Source of the DNA: Pyrocephalus nanus | Lineage: Eukaryota; Chordata; Aves; Passeriformes; Tyrannidae | Direction: 5' to 3' | Assembly (NCBI GenBank): GCA_038380795.1 | Contig: CM076263.1 | Span: 11,212,709-11,276,708 of the forward strand | Length of the DNA stretch: 64,000 bases | In this document: positions 50,901 to 62,083 of the stretch, one piece after another | Numbering within the stretch: position 1 is the first letter of the stretch | Layout of the letters: the number at the start of each line of letters is the position of its first letter | Notes under the pieces: model-generated | The model's database searches: none | Told to the model about the DNA's origin: nothing | What the model saw: only the letters and a program-made list of their open reading frames with translations | Position numbers and translations under genes: made by a program

Positions 50901-53900
50901 TTGGTCTGAGATAGATGTAATTAATTTTGAACATATAAACATCTCAGTGCACAAAAATTGGGCCAAAAAAAAAAATCGCATTAAATATGTATCTTTTTGT
51001 TACCTTTGATAATATCTGTTTACAATACTTATTTTCAGTTCCAATTTCATTTTCTTGTCTGATTTTCTCAGTTCCTCTACTTTCAAGTAAGTTTTATATC
51101 AGGAAAGAGATTTTAAAATGTATAGAAATGTAAAAGCATTTAAGTTATCACTCTGCTTTGTGATCTTTTTTATCTAATACTTATCTAGTCCTCATTTGTT
51201 TAAGCATTGCTAAATGTTTAAAAAAAAAATCTTTGAAGTATTTTAATGAGTTCAACTTTACTGAAGAAGATACATTTAACCATGGTAAATTTAACCAATA
51301 AATTCTGTCCTCTCTATGGATAACAGTCAGTATGGCTGTAGCTACCTCTTCTCTCCTGCACACTAAGCCACTGGAAGACTGAGATGTGCAAGGAAAAGCA
51401 AAGGGAAGCCACGGTGGTATTCAAGGTTGCCTTCAGCAGCCTGATTCACCCAAATTGCTATCCAAGTTCACATCCTCCTAAGCAGCACAAACCTTGGTTT
51501 AGAAACCCATCATCCTCCTCAAAACCCATCCCTGGAGGACTTGCCTCTGCCTGAAGACTCTCCACAAACAGGGGTGAGGACTCGGGTTCAGCATTCAAGG
51601 ACTGCAGAACAAAACCCATGGGAATGGCACAAGAGGACAAACATTGCAAGGGCCATCCCAGGGCACTCAGCACACCAGCCATAGTCCTTCCCATCCCATC
51701 TCTCTCTGGCTTCCTTGGGACTTTGGGCACCCTGGCTTTGCCACAACCACTTGTGCTTGACACCAGTTGTTTTCCTTGATATTTCAGTTTCTACAACTGT
51801 CCACCTTCCTAACTCCATGAGCTATTAATGGCAGTACTTGCATACTGGACCGTGCCCAGCCAAAAGTGGATCATATGCCTGCCCAAGTGGGAAGGAAGGG
51901 AGAAGTGATGGGGTGCTGCCATGCTCATTGAGTGCACACTGTCCCTCCCTCCTACTTACCTGGTGAAGCCCCACATCCAGAGCACATTAAATATAGATAT
52001 TACAAGTGCTATTTCACATTCCTCATGCTCTTTCATACATGCCACCAGCCTCAGCTTCCTCAAGGTGATTTCTGTCCATCTGCTCTGTTTTTATAGGGAC
52101 ATGCCATCATGTTGCCTCTATTTGCTCCTTCTCTTTGTCCTGTTTGCTGAGGTCTATGCCTGTTTTTCATCTGAAGCTTACAAAAGAGTCCAGGTCTGAG
52201 TCATGGACTAGTCATACACTGGAACTGAGCCTCCTACATTCCCTTGGCATTTATTTTTGGAATGGGGTCTGCATGCTAGAACACTATGGCTAAATAATAT
52301 ATAACCAAAAGCAACCACAGCTGTTGTGGACAGATTCTAAAAGAAAGTATTCAGATGAAACCAAATCAGTTTTTAGTAATTCTCATTTTTAAACTAAAGA
52401 CGATTCTAAAACCAAATTCATTAAAAAGAATGAAAATTCAAACATTTAATTTAAAAGTTGCAGGCATCAGAATGGAGCATTTTACACAATTAAAATACAT
52501 TCACAAAATACTTCATTGTCACTAAATTTACAGGGGTTTGGCCCAACATTTTGTCTGAAAAATATATTTGAGCAAGCACAGTGCAGTACTGGAGTTTTGG
52601 CAGCTGCTCTCCTACCAGATTTCAAGTGAGTAATATATCTTGCAGTAGTTTATGTTTCTTTCAGACCTAAAACAAATAACATGAAAACAACCTAAGCTTT
52701 CATGTCTTTATGCTTTTTCTCTGGCTGATGTAGAGAGTAGCTGAAAATATCCTGAGCACCCTGAAGAAGCCCAGAACTGCTAATATGACTTTTCTTTTTA
52801 CTGCTGTTGCTGTATTGGTTACTTAGGGAGAGGGGTTTCTCAGCAATTCACAGCAGTGTTTGCTCTTGTGCTTGCTCAATTTCTCCACCCAAGACTTCAA
52901 GTTATGTTGTCCATGGCTGTGTTGCCTTAAGCAATACTGGCTCCCACATGATGCTGCTCTTGGGCCAGCAAAACACGTCTTAGAGCAGCCTCAGGCCAAC
53001 CCACAGACCTTCAGCTGAGGAGCTGTCAAGAGATGACTCCAGCAGGGAGAAGATACATGGAAAAAGGTTCATGAAGCAGTTTAGAGATAGTAATGTGAGG
53101 AAGAAAAAAAAAAAGAAGATTCTGAATCCTTTTGAGGTAGAAGTCCTTCTCCTCACATTTGAAGCTTACTGGAAGATTTCTGTTTCCTGGCATATCTGGT
53201 TAAAAACCTAAAAATCTAAGTATGAAGTCTGAGTATATATGTAATATAAGTTCTAATAAGATTCAGGTTTATTACTTGCCTTAACTTTACCAAAATCTTT
53301 GCTAACAACAACAATAGAAAGTACTACTAAACATATTAACCTCCACTTTTTTTAATCTTAGGCACCAATCCTGTCTCCAGTGCTGCACACTGGGATGTGC
53401 CTGGAAGACCCATTCCACTTGTCTCCAACAGACATCCTGGGAAGTCCCTGAACAGGAGTAGTTGAAAAATATGAGCATTAGAAGCAAGGGATCTAATAAC
53501 TTCATCTTTCTAAACAGATACTGATAGCAGATTTAAATTTAGCATATGTACAGAAGCCTTTTGCATTCTTTGAAGCCAAAACAGAATCCAAAAATACTTT
53601 TGTGTCCTCAGGGCAATAAAAAATAAGTGAACGAACAGTATGAGAGGCAAACAGAAATGCTAACCTGTAGATGACTTGCCTAGTTAGTCATTTTCAACAG
53701 TTGTAACAAAGGTGATAATCCAAGAAAGCACTGGATGAAGTACAGGTACATTTTTGCTGGACCTTCAAAACTCAACTGTTTAAACTGGATGTGAGGGTTT
53801 TTGTGGGTTGGTTTTGTTGTTGCCAGGTGGGTTTTTTTGTGGAAACTTGAACTAAGATGCAGAAGCAATGTAAATCTATTGCAAGTAAAAAATAATACAG

Positions 53901-55845
53901 CTTTCTTTTAGCCTCTCCTGGGCACTAACCCTTCACATGTCCTAAGATTTAGACTCTCAAAGATTTCATTTCCTATTTCCCACTCTCACAAGGTGAGACA
54001 AATGGACTCAAATACCTCTTAGAAATCAAACAACTTCTGGAGCAGAGATGCAAAAGTAAAGCAAAATGTACTTTTGCTTCAGGGTTTTTCTCTACACTAG
54101 TTTTTTTTTTTTTCATTGTGGTCCCTCATTTCCCCACCCAGACAAAATGCAGCCATGACAACATGGAAATCCCCTGAGCAGTACAACTCTGATAATAAGA
54201 TTGTTCATGTTCAAGAAAAATATTATGTCTGAAAAGACTTTTTCTTTTAGTTTGCTCCAACTGAAACAGGAAAAAAGAAAAAAAAAAAAGATCAAAGTGA
54301 TAGCCCACTCAATTATAAACAAGACAAGTTTAAAGTGAGAAGGTGTCATTTCTGGATAGTGGTCAATTTGCACAGGAGAGCCTTCCTTTAATGACATTTC
54401 TGGCTGAAAATGAGGAAGAAATTAGCCTGAGGGTTTCTAGAATAATATTGTATTAAGAAAGGTGTTGAAATTCTTAACTAAACTTCTCTAAAGCAAGCAA
54501 GCCTTAGTGATATGAAGTCACTGGGGCCCAATCTCTTTAATTCAAGTTTGGCTGCAATCAGCTTGGATCAATCACAGAAAACTCAGGAGAAAGAGACGAG
54601 GACAAACTCCTGCTAAAATTCCACCAGCCGATTCAGAAAGAGGGTGTTTCTTGGAGGGATATCATGAGAATTTGGCAGTGACCCAAATAATTCTGTAAGT
54701 GATGTCAGTCTCTTGACGGAGGGTGAGTCAGGCCACAGTGGTGCCAGCTTCAGTGACTCTGTGCCCCCCACACCATGTCCAGCTCCTGCTCTGCTCTGTG
54801 TGGGTGGTCACTGTGGCCTGGCAGGTCCCTCTCCTGTTTGTGGGTGAGAGGTATCATAGAGGTCTGCCAAGCAGATATCTACCCCTGCCACCCCGCAGGC
54901 TCTTTTTAAATCCAGTGGAGAGAAATGAATGTGTTTGGAGGTTTCAATTTCATCTTTTAAATATCTATTTTAGCATGAGTTGAATCATGCTCTTCACTGG
55001 CGAGACAGAGGAGCAGTATGAAGAGTTCTAACATATCAGGACGCACTCTAAATGCCTGCACACTGGCCAGTGAACCCAAACCCACTCTTCTGTGTCTACC
55101 TAGGCTTAGTGCACCTTCAAGGAACACTTCAGTGGGGAGCCCCAGGATCCTACTACAAGGAGGGGCTTCATACAGATACTGGAGATGTCCATCTTCCAGG
55201 CAGCCTCCTTGAAATCTTGTGGAAAGGGGGCCAATTCTTCCCATTAGAAAAGGGCAGGGGAGCCCAGAAGCAACACTTTGACAACCCACTGCCCCCAGCT
55301 TCGGGCAGCAAGTGACATTGCAGTCCCTGATGTTCTGGCAAGGCCAGTTTTGTAGACATGAGTCCTGAACTTTCATCACTTTGCATTTAAAATTATTTCT
55401 ATGCAAATACTGAAAAAGCTGATGTGGCTTCCATATTGAGCCTCCTCATTGTAATGTCATCACTTTTCTGTTTGCTTGGGCACTGTTACCAACTTTGCCC
55501 TCAGTTTCCTTTACGCCTCCAACCTAAAGCTTTTTTTGGTGCAGCCAGGCTTGTGCCAGAGCTTGCTCTTCTCTTTCAGTTCTTCAGCTCACTTGTAGTT
55601 AGCCACATCAGTCAGCTGTGTTCACGGCCCTGCTTTATGCTCTGGTGTGCGTTGGTGTTTACAGCCACAGAAGGTGTGCAAAGGAAATATTTAACACCTC
55701 TTTATCTTTTACTTTCTGCTTTTGCTTTGTCCAAAGCCTGAATAAATGCGAGATGTGCCACTTTGTTCTCAGGAGCCAGGTTTTGCAGGATTGGTCTTTT
55801 AAATCGCCGCTTTTCTGGGTCAGCGCTGCCTTATGCGGAACTTCG
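47917..55845. other. Intergenic, SPEF2-IL7R, part 5
   Basis: No gene supported. A trinucleotide CTG/CTA stretch lies at 49,838-49,898. G/T-rich sequence near 53,790-53,840 and several GC-rich islands with unsupported open frames (51,458-51,818, 54,957-55,406) are present. Around 48,890-48,930 a stretch vaguely resembles an ancient CR1/L3-type LINE. Confidence 0.5.
49838..49898 (+). repeat. CTG/CTA trinucleotide stretch
   Basis: An imperfect trinucleotide repeat. About six GCT/CTG units are followed, after GATGTT, by alternating CTA and CTG units. It resembles a short trinucleotide microsatellite with interruptions, and it is not in a coding frame I can support. Confidence 0.85.
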
Positions 55846-56395
55846 TAGAATCACAGAAGGTTTCAGGTTGAAAGGGACCTTTGAAGATTATCTAGCTTCA
55901 ACTCAACTGCCATGGGAAGGGACACCTTCCACTAGACCATGTTACTCAATGCCCCATCCAACCTGACCTTGAACACTTCCAGGCATGAGGCATCCACAGC
56001 TTCTCTGGGCAACCTGTGCCAGAACCTCATCATCCTCACAGTAAAGAATTTCTTCTCTATGTCCAATCTAAATCTACCCTCTTTTAGTTTAAAACTGTTG
56101 CACCTTGTCCTGTCACTAGAGGCCTTGGTGAATAATTTCTCTCCATCTTTCTCATAAACATCCTTTATATACTGAAAGGCCACGATAAAGTCTCCTTGGA
56201 GCCTTCTCTTCTCCAAGCTGAATATTCCCAACTCTCTCAGCCAGTCTGTGCAGGAGAGCCCTCTCATCACCTTAATGGCGCTCCTCTGGACTTGCTTCAA
56301 CATGTCTATGTCTTTCTTATGTTGGGGACCACAGGGCTGAATGCAGTCCTCCAGGCAGGGTCTCAAAGAGTGAAGAATCGACTCCATTGACCTGC
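55846..56395 (-). mobile_element. CR1 LINE fragment near the IL7R promoter
   Basis: Antisense CR1 starting with TCGTAGAATCACAGAAGG on the plus strand. The minus strand 55,932-56,387 is still open for 151 codons and encodes the end of a CR1 reverse transcriptase (for example KRRLQGDFIVAFQYIKD and LPREAVDASCLEVFKVRLDG). This suggests a younger copy than the others in the window. It ends about 430 bases before the IL7R TATA box. Confidence 0.92.
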
Positions 56396-56821
56396 TGGCA
56401 GTGCTGCTTTTGACCAGTAGTTAAAGAATAAACAAAAGCAATCACACTTAACGTTTCATACTTGGAAGATTTTTCTCCCTCGGACTTGTGCACCTCTGTG
56501 GGGAAAAAAGTGGTTGCAAGGGCTAAACCATGCACTTGGGGAAACCAGCAGCACAAATCACAGTAGCTGAGTCAGGAGCACTGTCCGTGAAACGTGCTCC
56601 CTTCTCGCTGGACTCTACCAGGTTTGCCCAAACAGGTTGACAGGCCTGATCCAGAAGGTCCTTAGTTTTGAAGTGGGGAAGCCAGTTTCAAAGTAAAAGC
56701 TCAGCCATTATCTTCAGGCTGGCTTCCTGCCCTCTGCCACCAGCCATCCTCTGCGTAGGCATGTTTACATTTCCCCTCGCCTGAGGTCTCTCTGTCAGGC
56801 GAGGGTTTGCTCAGCGCCGGG
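56396..56821 (+). promoter_or_regulatory. IL7R: IL7R proximal upstream region
   Basis: The non-repetitive stretch between the CR1 fragment and the IL7R TATA box. It holds a TGTTTACA forkhead-type site at 56,762-56,769, an immediately following TTCC (ETS core on the minus strand) at 56,772, and a perfect inverted repeat at 56,774-56,805. FOXO1 and ETS factors (GABP, PU.1) are known regulators of IL7R in mammals. Their use here is inference. Confidence 0.5.
56774..56805. repeat. Perfect 11-bp inverted repeat upstream of TATA
   Basis: CCCTCGCCTGA (56,774-56,784) and TCAGGCGAGGG (56,795-56,805) are exact reverse complements around a 10-base spacer, ending 16 bases before the TATA box. The arms include CpG and AP-2-like GCCTGAGG sequence. 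It could be a dimer binding site or form a stable hairpin. Confidence 0.9.
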
Positions 56822-56827
56822 TATAAA
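56822..56827 (+). promoter_or_regulatory. IL7R: IL7R TATA box
   Basis: TATAAA in the context GGGTATAAAGGCAGCGG, 63 bases upstream of the start codon. Transcription would be expected to start about 25-30 bases downstream, near the CA repeat (56,846-56,861), giving a 5'UTR of roughly 40 bases. Confidence 0.6.
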
Positions 56828-56845
56828 GGCAGCGGGTGCAGGTTT

Positions 56846-56861
56846 CACACACACACACACA
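56846..56861. repeat. (CA)8 microsatellite in IL7R leader
   Basis: Eight CA units at or just before the inferred transcription start. Length variation here would alter the TATA-to-ATG distance or the 5'UTR. Confidence 0.9.
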
Positions 56862-56873
56862 AGCACTGCACAC

Positions 56874-56978
56874 ATGCAGCGTGCTCAGAATGACACAGCC
56901 CAGTACAGTATTGAGCATTTTTGCCATGTTTCTTCACACCGCTTTTGGGGAAAGTGGTTGCACCTCAGCAGATGGTGA
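56874..56978 (+). other. Upstream ORF overlapping IL7R start
   Basis: An ATG 16 bases before the IL7R start opens a 34-codon frame (MQRAQNDTAQYSIEH...) that ends at TGA inside exon 1, in a different frame. Its context is poor (C at -3) and it would lie close to the cap. The IL7R ATG has A at -3. Leaky scanning is therefore likely. It is annotated as a possible translational control element, not as a gene. Confidence 0.45.
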
Positions 56979-56980
56979 TG
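56890..56980 (+). CDS. IL7R: IL7R exon 1 (signal peptide)
   Basis: Start of the interleukin-7 receptor alpha chain (CD127), a type I cytokine-receptor subunit that pairs with the common gamma chain for IL-7 or with CRLF2 for TSLP and is needed for lymphocyte development. The 30 codons encode a signal peptide (MTQPSTVLSIFAMFLHTAFG) followed by ESGCTSADGD. The GESG motif at the cleavage region matches the mammalian protein. The donor is GATG|gtgagt, phase 1. The ATG at 56,890 has A at -3 and is the only ATG that leads into a hydrophobic signal sequence. A non-ATG in-frame extension begins upstream, but there is no reason to use it. Confidence 0.88.
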
Positions 56981-59900
56981 GTGAGTCATTTCATCTTCAT
57001 CTTTCCACTCCTCTGTGATCTTGAAAAACCTCAGTTAAGAGCTTCAAAATGCAACTGCTGGGTTAAATACGTTCATGTTTTAACTTCCAGTCTCTCTTTC
57101 AGTGCCAGAATCTGAGATGGAGGTGGAGCTGGAGGATACCTATTTAATTTTATCCCCAAATCTGCTGTCCTTATAAATCCATATGAAATAAGGGAGATCA
57201 TAACTGTATGCACAGGGCATGCAGGGTCAGACCCATTAATCCTTTCTCGTTGTATCTAGTGTTCATGTGAGGACATATGCCTGGGAGCAGGGAACCACTC
57301 CACCCTTCTGCAGCCCATGGTCACCCTGAGCTGCCATTGGAGAGGGGTGAGATTCTGGCTTTCGCTCTTGGCAGTTTCCTCCAAATAAAATGTTTCAATG
57401 TAACTCAGACTTGACCGAAACTGTTCCACTTTAAAAGCCCAACCTTTATATTTTCTTTAAGCCTTTGCATCAGATGTGTATCTGAGGGATAGTTCCAGCC
57501 TCCCTCATAGCACTGCTGATGCAGAAACTCAGCCAGGGGCTTCTCATGGCCCATCACTAACAGCCTTCATTCCTTAGTCAACAAATAATTATAAATTACT
57601 GTAGATTTCATGATCTTATTTAGAAATGTGAAAATTATATAGCAGTATCAAGATCAAATACAGAACTCTAAAAAGCAGTGATAAAATCACTGTTTTAGGC
57701 TGCTGTTCCTTTTCTCCAAAGGGAGATGAAAAATATGATTTAGAGATTCAGTCCCAGATCTGCTAAACTCTTACTTGTCTGATACTAAACAAACAGTAGT
57801 GACAGAGTTTGGGCACTATGCCTGAAAGACATGGACATTTGCTAAGTTACTGGTAGTTTAGAGCTCCATTGTTTGGGGACAAAAGAGCTTTTGGATTTTA
57901 GAAAGAGAATGGCTTGTACCTATGCTATCTCACAGTTAGAGAATCTCGTTTTTCCCTGGGTATCCTGTACTGCACATGTAACATATGAGTGTGTAGACAA
58001 CTGTACATGTACAACTGTTCATATATACATGGATAATATATGCATGATAGGTTTTTTAATTAAAAGAAATCATGTTCTGGCTCAGAACTGCATCTAACCA
58101 CCTTGGGGTTTTTATTTGCCTTTTATTCATACGATATGCAGCTGCTTAGAGCCAGCTTTTGCAAGCAACTATGGTGATGAATGTTCAGTGCTAGTGACTT
58201 ATTGTTGGTGTCACTGAAATCGTCAGGGCTTCCCAAAAGCAGATATGATCAGACCTTTGCATGTTTTATCACTATCTCCGGTAAATCATAATTTACTTAG
58301 AATTAAAGACAAATAGATTCAGAAAATCCTTACTGAGCAATTACCAGCTTTTATGATTTCTAGATGAATCTCCTAGGTTTGGCCAACAAATTAATCAATA
58401 CAGGGCAAAATCACCCATGACAGATACTTGATTTTCACTCTTTGCCTTTCTGACTCACCCTGCCTCCTGACAAAGTGCTGTCCTCCGACTTGGGTACGAG
58501 CTCACCCTTATGGACACTCTTATGGACAGAGGAAGGAAAAGCTAATAATGGCATCTCTTGTCATCTTCTCCTCCTCTTTTCTGAGCCTCCCAAGCACTGT
58601 CCCCCAGCCTAGCAGAAGCAGTGGAGACCCTACAAAAAGGCCTGAGAGAGCTACAAGCAGAGCTAAGAAAGGGAAGCCAGGGAGGGGCAGGAGGGCACGG
58701 GCAGGGGGAGTGGGAGACAGCAGGCTTGTGGGCTGTGGGGTCCCATGGCTTCAGTGGTCCTGCCACCCACACTGGTATGATTTGTCCAACCCACATAAAA
58801 ACTCTTGTGATGAAAATGAGTTCTGCCTGAATCACATCAGCAATAAAGATCTGACATTATTCTGTCCATGGAGAAAGTCACTTCACTGACTTTGTATATT
58901 TGGCCACTGACTCTTCAGCGTTGAGCAGTGACTTTGGTTTCACACACTGTTGTCAGTCCTGACGGCTTTAGAGCTTGAAGCTGAAGCATGTCCATAGCCT
59001 CTGCTAACACTCTTCGCTTGGTAAACACTCCTGAGTTCCCTGCTGTGGTTTGAACCATCCTGTTGGGTGTTGTCCAAACCCATTTCTGTGAAGGACCTGT
59101 CATGGCTGTAGCTATGAGAGCAGCTTTTATCCCACTAGAGTCATTCCCTTCCAAGCTCTGCCTTGATTTCAGCAGAGCTGGGCTTTTGGCTCTGCCTCAT
59201 CTGGGCTTCTGAAGGCAGAAGAGTCGTTAGCAGAATGAGTCATGTCAGAGTCACCAAAACCATTCACAGAGCAAATACATTTGTGCAGGGTGGTTCTGAG
59301 GTTTAGGGAAGAATTATAACTGAAGATGCATGCATATTTATGTCAGACAAAAAAATTAGTCAGCCCATGGAAAAACCATAGCAGAAAATGCATTTCAAAT
59401 TGCTCACATCACACTATTGATGAGATTTAATTATCATATACTCTATGGCTAGTACATTATTTTTGTGAATAAGGAACCATGTAATCGCAATGTGAAAGTT
59501 CAGTGTCAAAGAGATAAAGTCAGCTTTCCTTCCAGTGTGGCACCAAAGTTGTGCTGTGTTGGTTAAACCTTAAATAGTTGTTTGAACTGCAGGACTAAAC
59601 CTTTATTTTCACTTTGCAACCAGCCTGATAGGGAATGAATTCAGATTTCTATAACTTTTCATCAAAGGAGGAATAGGCAGCTGAAAGATTTTTTTTTATG
59701 ATAAGCCCTTTGTTAATAGAATGGTGAATTAATTTAGTAATAGGGTGATTAGCTGTTTTGTGTGTTTATGCTAAATCTGATTTATCTAGCTTACATATAC
59801 AGAGAGCACCAAGCAGTCATATAGAAAGTAAGATTAGCCATCCTAATCTATAAATTTTAATATTGCCTTAAGTATAAATAAGCAAGTCTGTTGGCAGTTG

Positions 59901-61944
59901 CAAGTAAAATCTTAGACTTAAAATGTGACACATCTGTCCATGTCAGATTTGGGTGTATATATCTGTTTGAAATATAGGGGTTTATCCATTTTACACAGAT
60001 TTATTTGACTTTACTGGTTATCTCACAAGTTTTGAATATACATACATTTATATGCCCGCACTTCTACCCGCAAATACGCAACTGCATGTGGTACATGTTT
60101 CTGTACATATATGTCTGCCTGTGGGGCTGCATTGGACAAGACTCTTACCTGTGTGAAACTGCTGCAGGGCTTATTCTAGAGTTGTGCTGACCTGTGTTTC
60201 TCCCTTGAACACAATAGTCAAATACTGAGGCTTTCTGTGTTGCACAGGTTCACTCTCCAAAGCAGCAACACTGGTACAAGACACTGCATCCCTTGTCCTT
60301 CAGGGAGATTTGGGGTCCCAGAGCTGCAGTGAGAAGACCAGTAATAATTTCTCAGCACTGGTTGCTCATGGTGATGAATGGCACTAAATCTTAGCTCACA
60401 GGGCATAGATCTGCCTGTGGATTCTGCATTAGTGCAGCAGCAGATGCTCCCATCCCTTCTGCTGCCCACCGTGGGTGCTGATGGCAGCAGTCCCCTTCCT
60501 AGCCTCTGCCCGAATTGTTTTAGTGTGTTTCTCTGCATTCCTGAGTGACTTTTGAATTTCTTCTCTTACTCAAAACCCAGTTCCAGCTGCAGCTCAGCTC
60601 TGAGGTCAGAAAGAAGCACTGCTGATGCCCTTGACTTACATTTTAAAGCAATTAAAAAACCTCTCATCTGCTTTCTCGCTGCTGTCAAACCATATGGATT
60701 TTGGATCTTCAGATATGCCTCCATGCTGAACAAGGTCTGGGTCTCCCTGCACGCTCCCAGGATTGTGCAGGGTTCACAGGACATCGTAATTTGGACTATG
60801 AATCACAATATCTGAAGAGGTGGTCACACCTCAGTGATCCAATTTGATTACAGCAGAATTGACCGCGATTTTTTCTGGGAAGGATTTTCCATTGAAAATG
60901 TTTCAGTGTTTCAGCATTTCCCCGTTGTGTTTGTGAGTGTGAGTCACTGGTATCCCCAGAGCAGACAGTGATAGGACAAGGGGGAAGGGTTTTAAACTAA
61001 AAGTGAAGATACTTAGATTAGATGTTAGGAAGAAATCCTTTACTCAGAGGGCAGTGAGGCACTGGATCAAGCTGCTCAAAATAGTTGTGGATGCCCCACA
61101 TCTGGAAGTGTTCAAGGCCAGTTTGGAGTAACCTGGTCTAGTGGGTGGCATCTCTGACAATGGCAGTGGGATTGGAATGAAATGATCTTCAAGGTCCCTT
61201 CCAACCCAACCATTCTATGACTTGATTCTTTTCTCACTGCATCAGGTGCCCCATGTGGCAAGGACGTATATGAGGAATGGGTGGCAGAAGACTGAGCAGG
61301 AGATCGGGGATAGTCCCTGGACACAAGGAAGAGGTTTATGTGAATGAAGACAGAGGCATTCCTGCCCCCAAGGATTCACTTAAGGGATCATGGCAATAAC
61401 CCTTTTCCCATCCACTCTGCTATGGTGGATAAGATTTCATGAAGTGAGACTGAAGTTGCAGTTTCTGCTGGAGAGGACTCCTCTCAGAAGCATCAGTTTT
61501 TGCATCACTGACCTTATACCTGTCAAGTGTAGGACTCAAGACTTACTCTCTTAGTCAAATCATGATTGTGTTTTTACTCATTGAAGCAAATTTGCAGGAA
61601 ACCACGCATTCTGGCAGAAAGTCTGAGCTTTCCCTCTTGAAACCAAATTTGTGACATTTCAGAAAACTTTTCAGTGCAATCAAAATGGGGCTTAGTTGCC
61701 TCATGGCACCAAAATACTTTTACAAGTGGGTGGGCTTCACTATCATGGAGGGAGAGCAACCTTGGAAGGTGCAAACAGATTTAACTTCATTTTAAACAAG
61801 GTTTCTTTTCTTCTTACTGAACAGATGGGTTGATCCTTTTCCTTTTAGGCAACCACATAAAGCAACAACCTCCTATACAATGCAGCTGCAAATCAAATAT
61901 CCTCTCAGGTTTGCTTTGGTAACATCCTGTGAATCTCTCCTTAG
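56981..61944 (+). other. IL7R intron 1
   Basis: About 5 kb. It contains one CR1 3' fragment (60,969-61,226) and no supported coding exon. Open frames at 58,428-58,889 on both strands lie in a GC-rich patch and have no domain. In mammals part of IL7R regulation is distal or intronic, but no such element can be identified by eye. Confidence 0.6.
60969..61226 (+). mobile_element. CR1 LINE 3' fragment in IL7R intron 1
   Basis: Sense-strand CR1 3' end: GGACAAGGGGGAAGGGTTTT, 'ttagatgttaggaagaaatc', 'gtggatgccccacatctgga', 'ttcaaggccagtttggagta', and the 3' terminus 'ccttccaacccaaccattct' then ATGAC. It is about 260 bases and diverged. Confidence 0.9.
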
Positions 61945-62083
61945 GGACTCTTGGAGACGATGAACCAGACAATTTTGACATTGATTGCTTCAGCCAGCTG
62001 GACATTAAGGACCCCTTTAGCAGCCTGACCTGCAATTTTACTGAGATGCCTCCTCACAACACTAACTATACCCTGTCTCTGTG
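61945..62083 (+). CDS. IL7R: IL7R exon 2 (D1, first half)
   Basis: The acceptor is gaatctctccttag and the donor is TG|gtaggt (phase 1 in, phase 2 out). It encodes (G)TLGDDEPDNFDIDCFSQLD, then IKDPFSSLTCNFTEMPPHNT, then NYTLSL and the first two bases of a Cys codon. The CFSQLD...SLTCNF pair corresponds to the first disulfide of the membrane-distal fibronectin III-like domain of IL-7R alpha. There are two N-glycosylation sequons, NFT and NYT. The acidic lead matches the mammalian acidic N-terminus. Confidence 0.9.

Noticed and set aside
54957..55406. 149-codon minus-strand frame, with overlapping open plus frames
   Set aside because: Composition looks random (many Cys, Pro, Gly), there is no domain, and other frames across the same stretch are also open.
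58428..58889. 153-codon plus frame and 97-codon minus frame in IL7R intron 1
   Set aside because: GC-rich patch with open frames on both strands and no domain. IL7R exon 1 joins exon 2 in phase without it.
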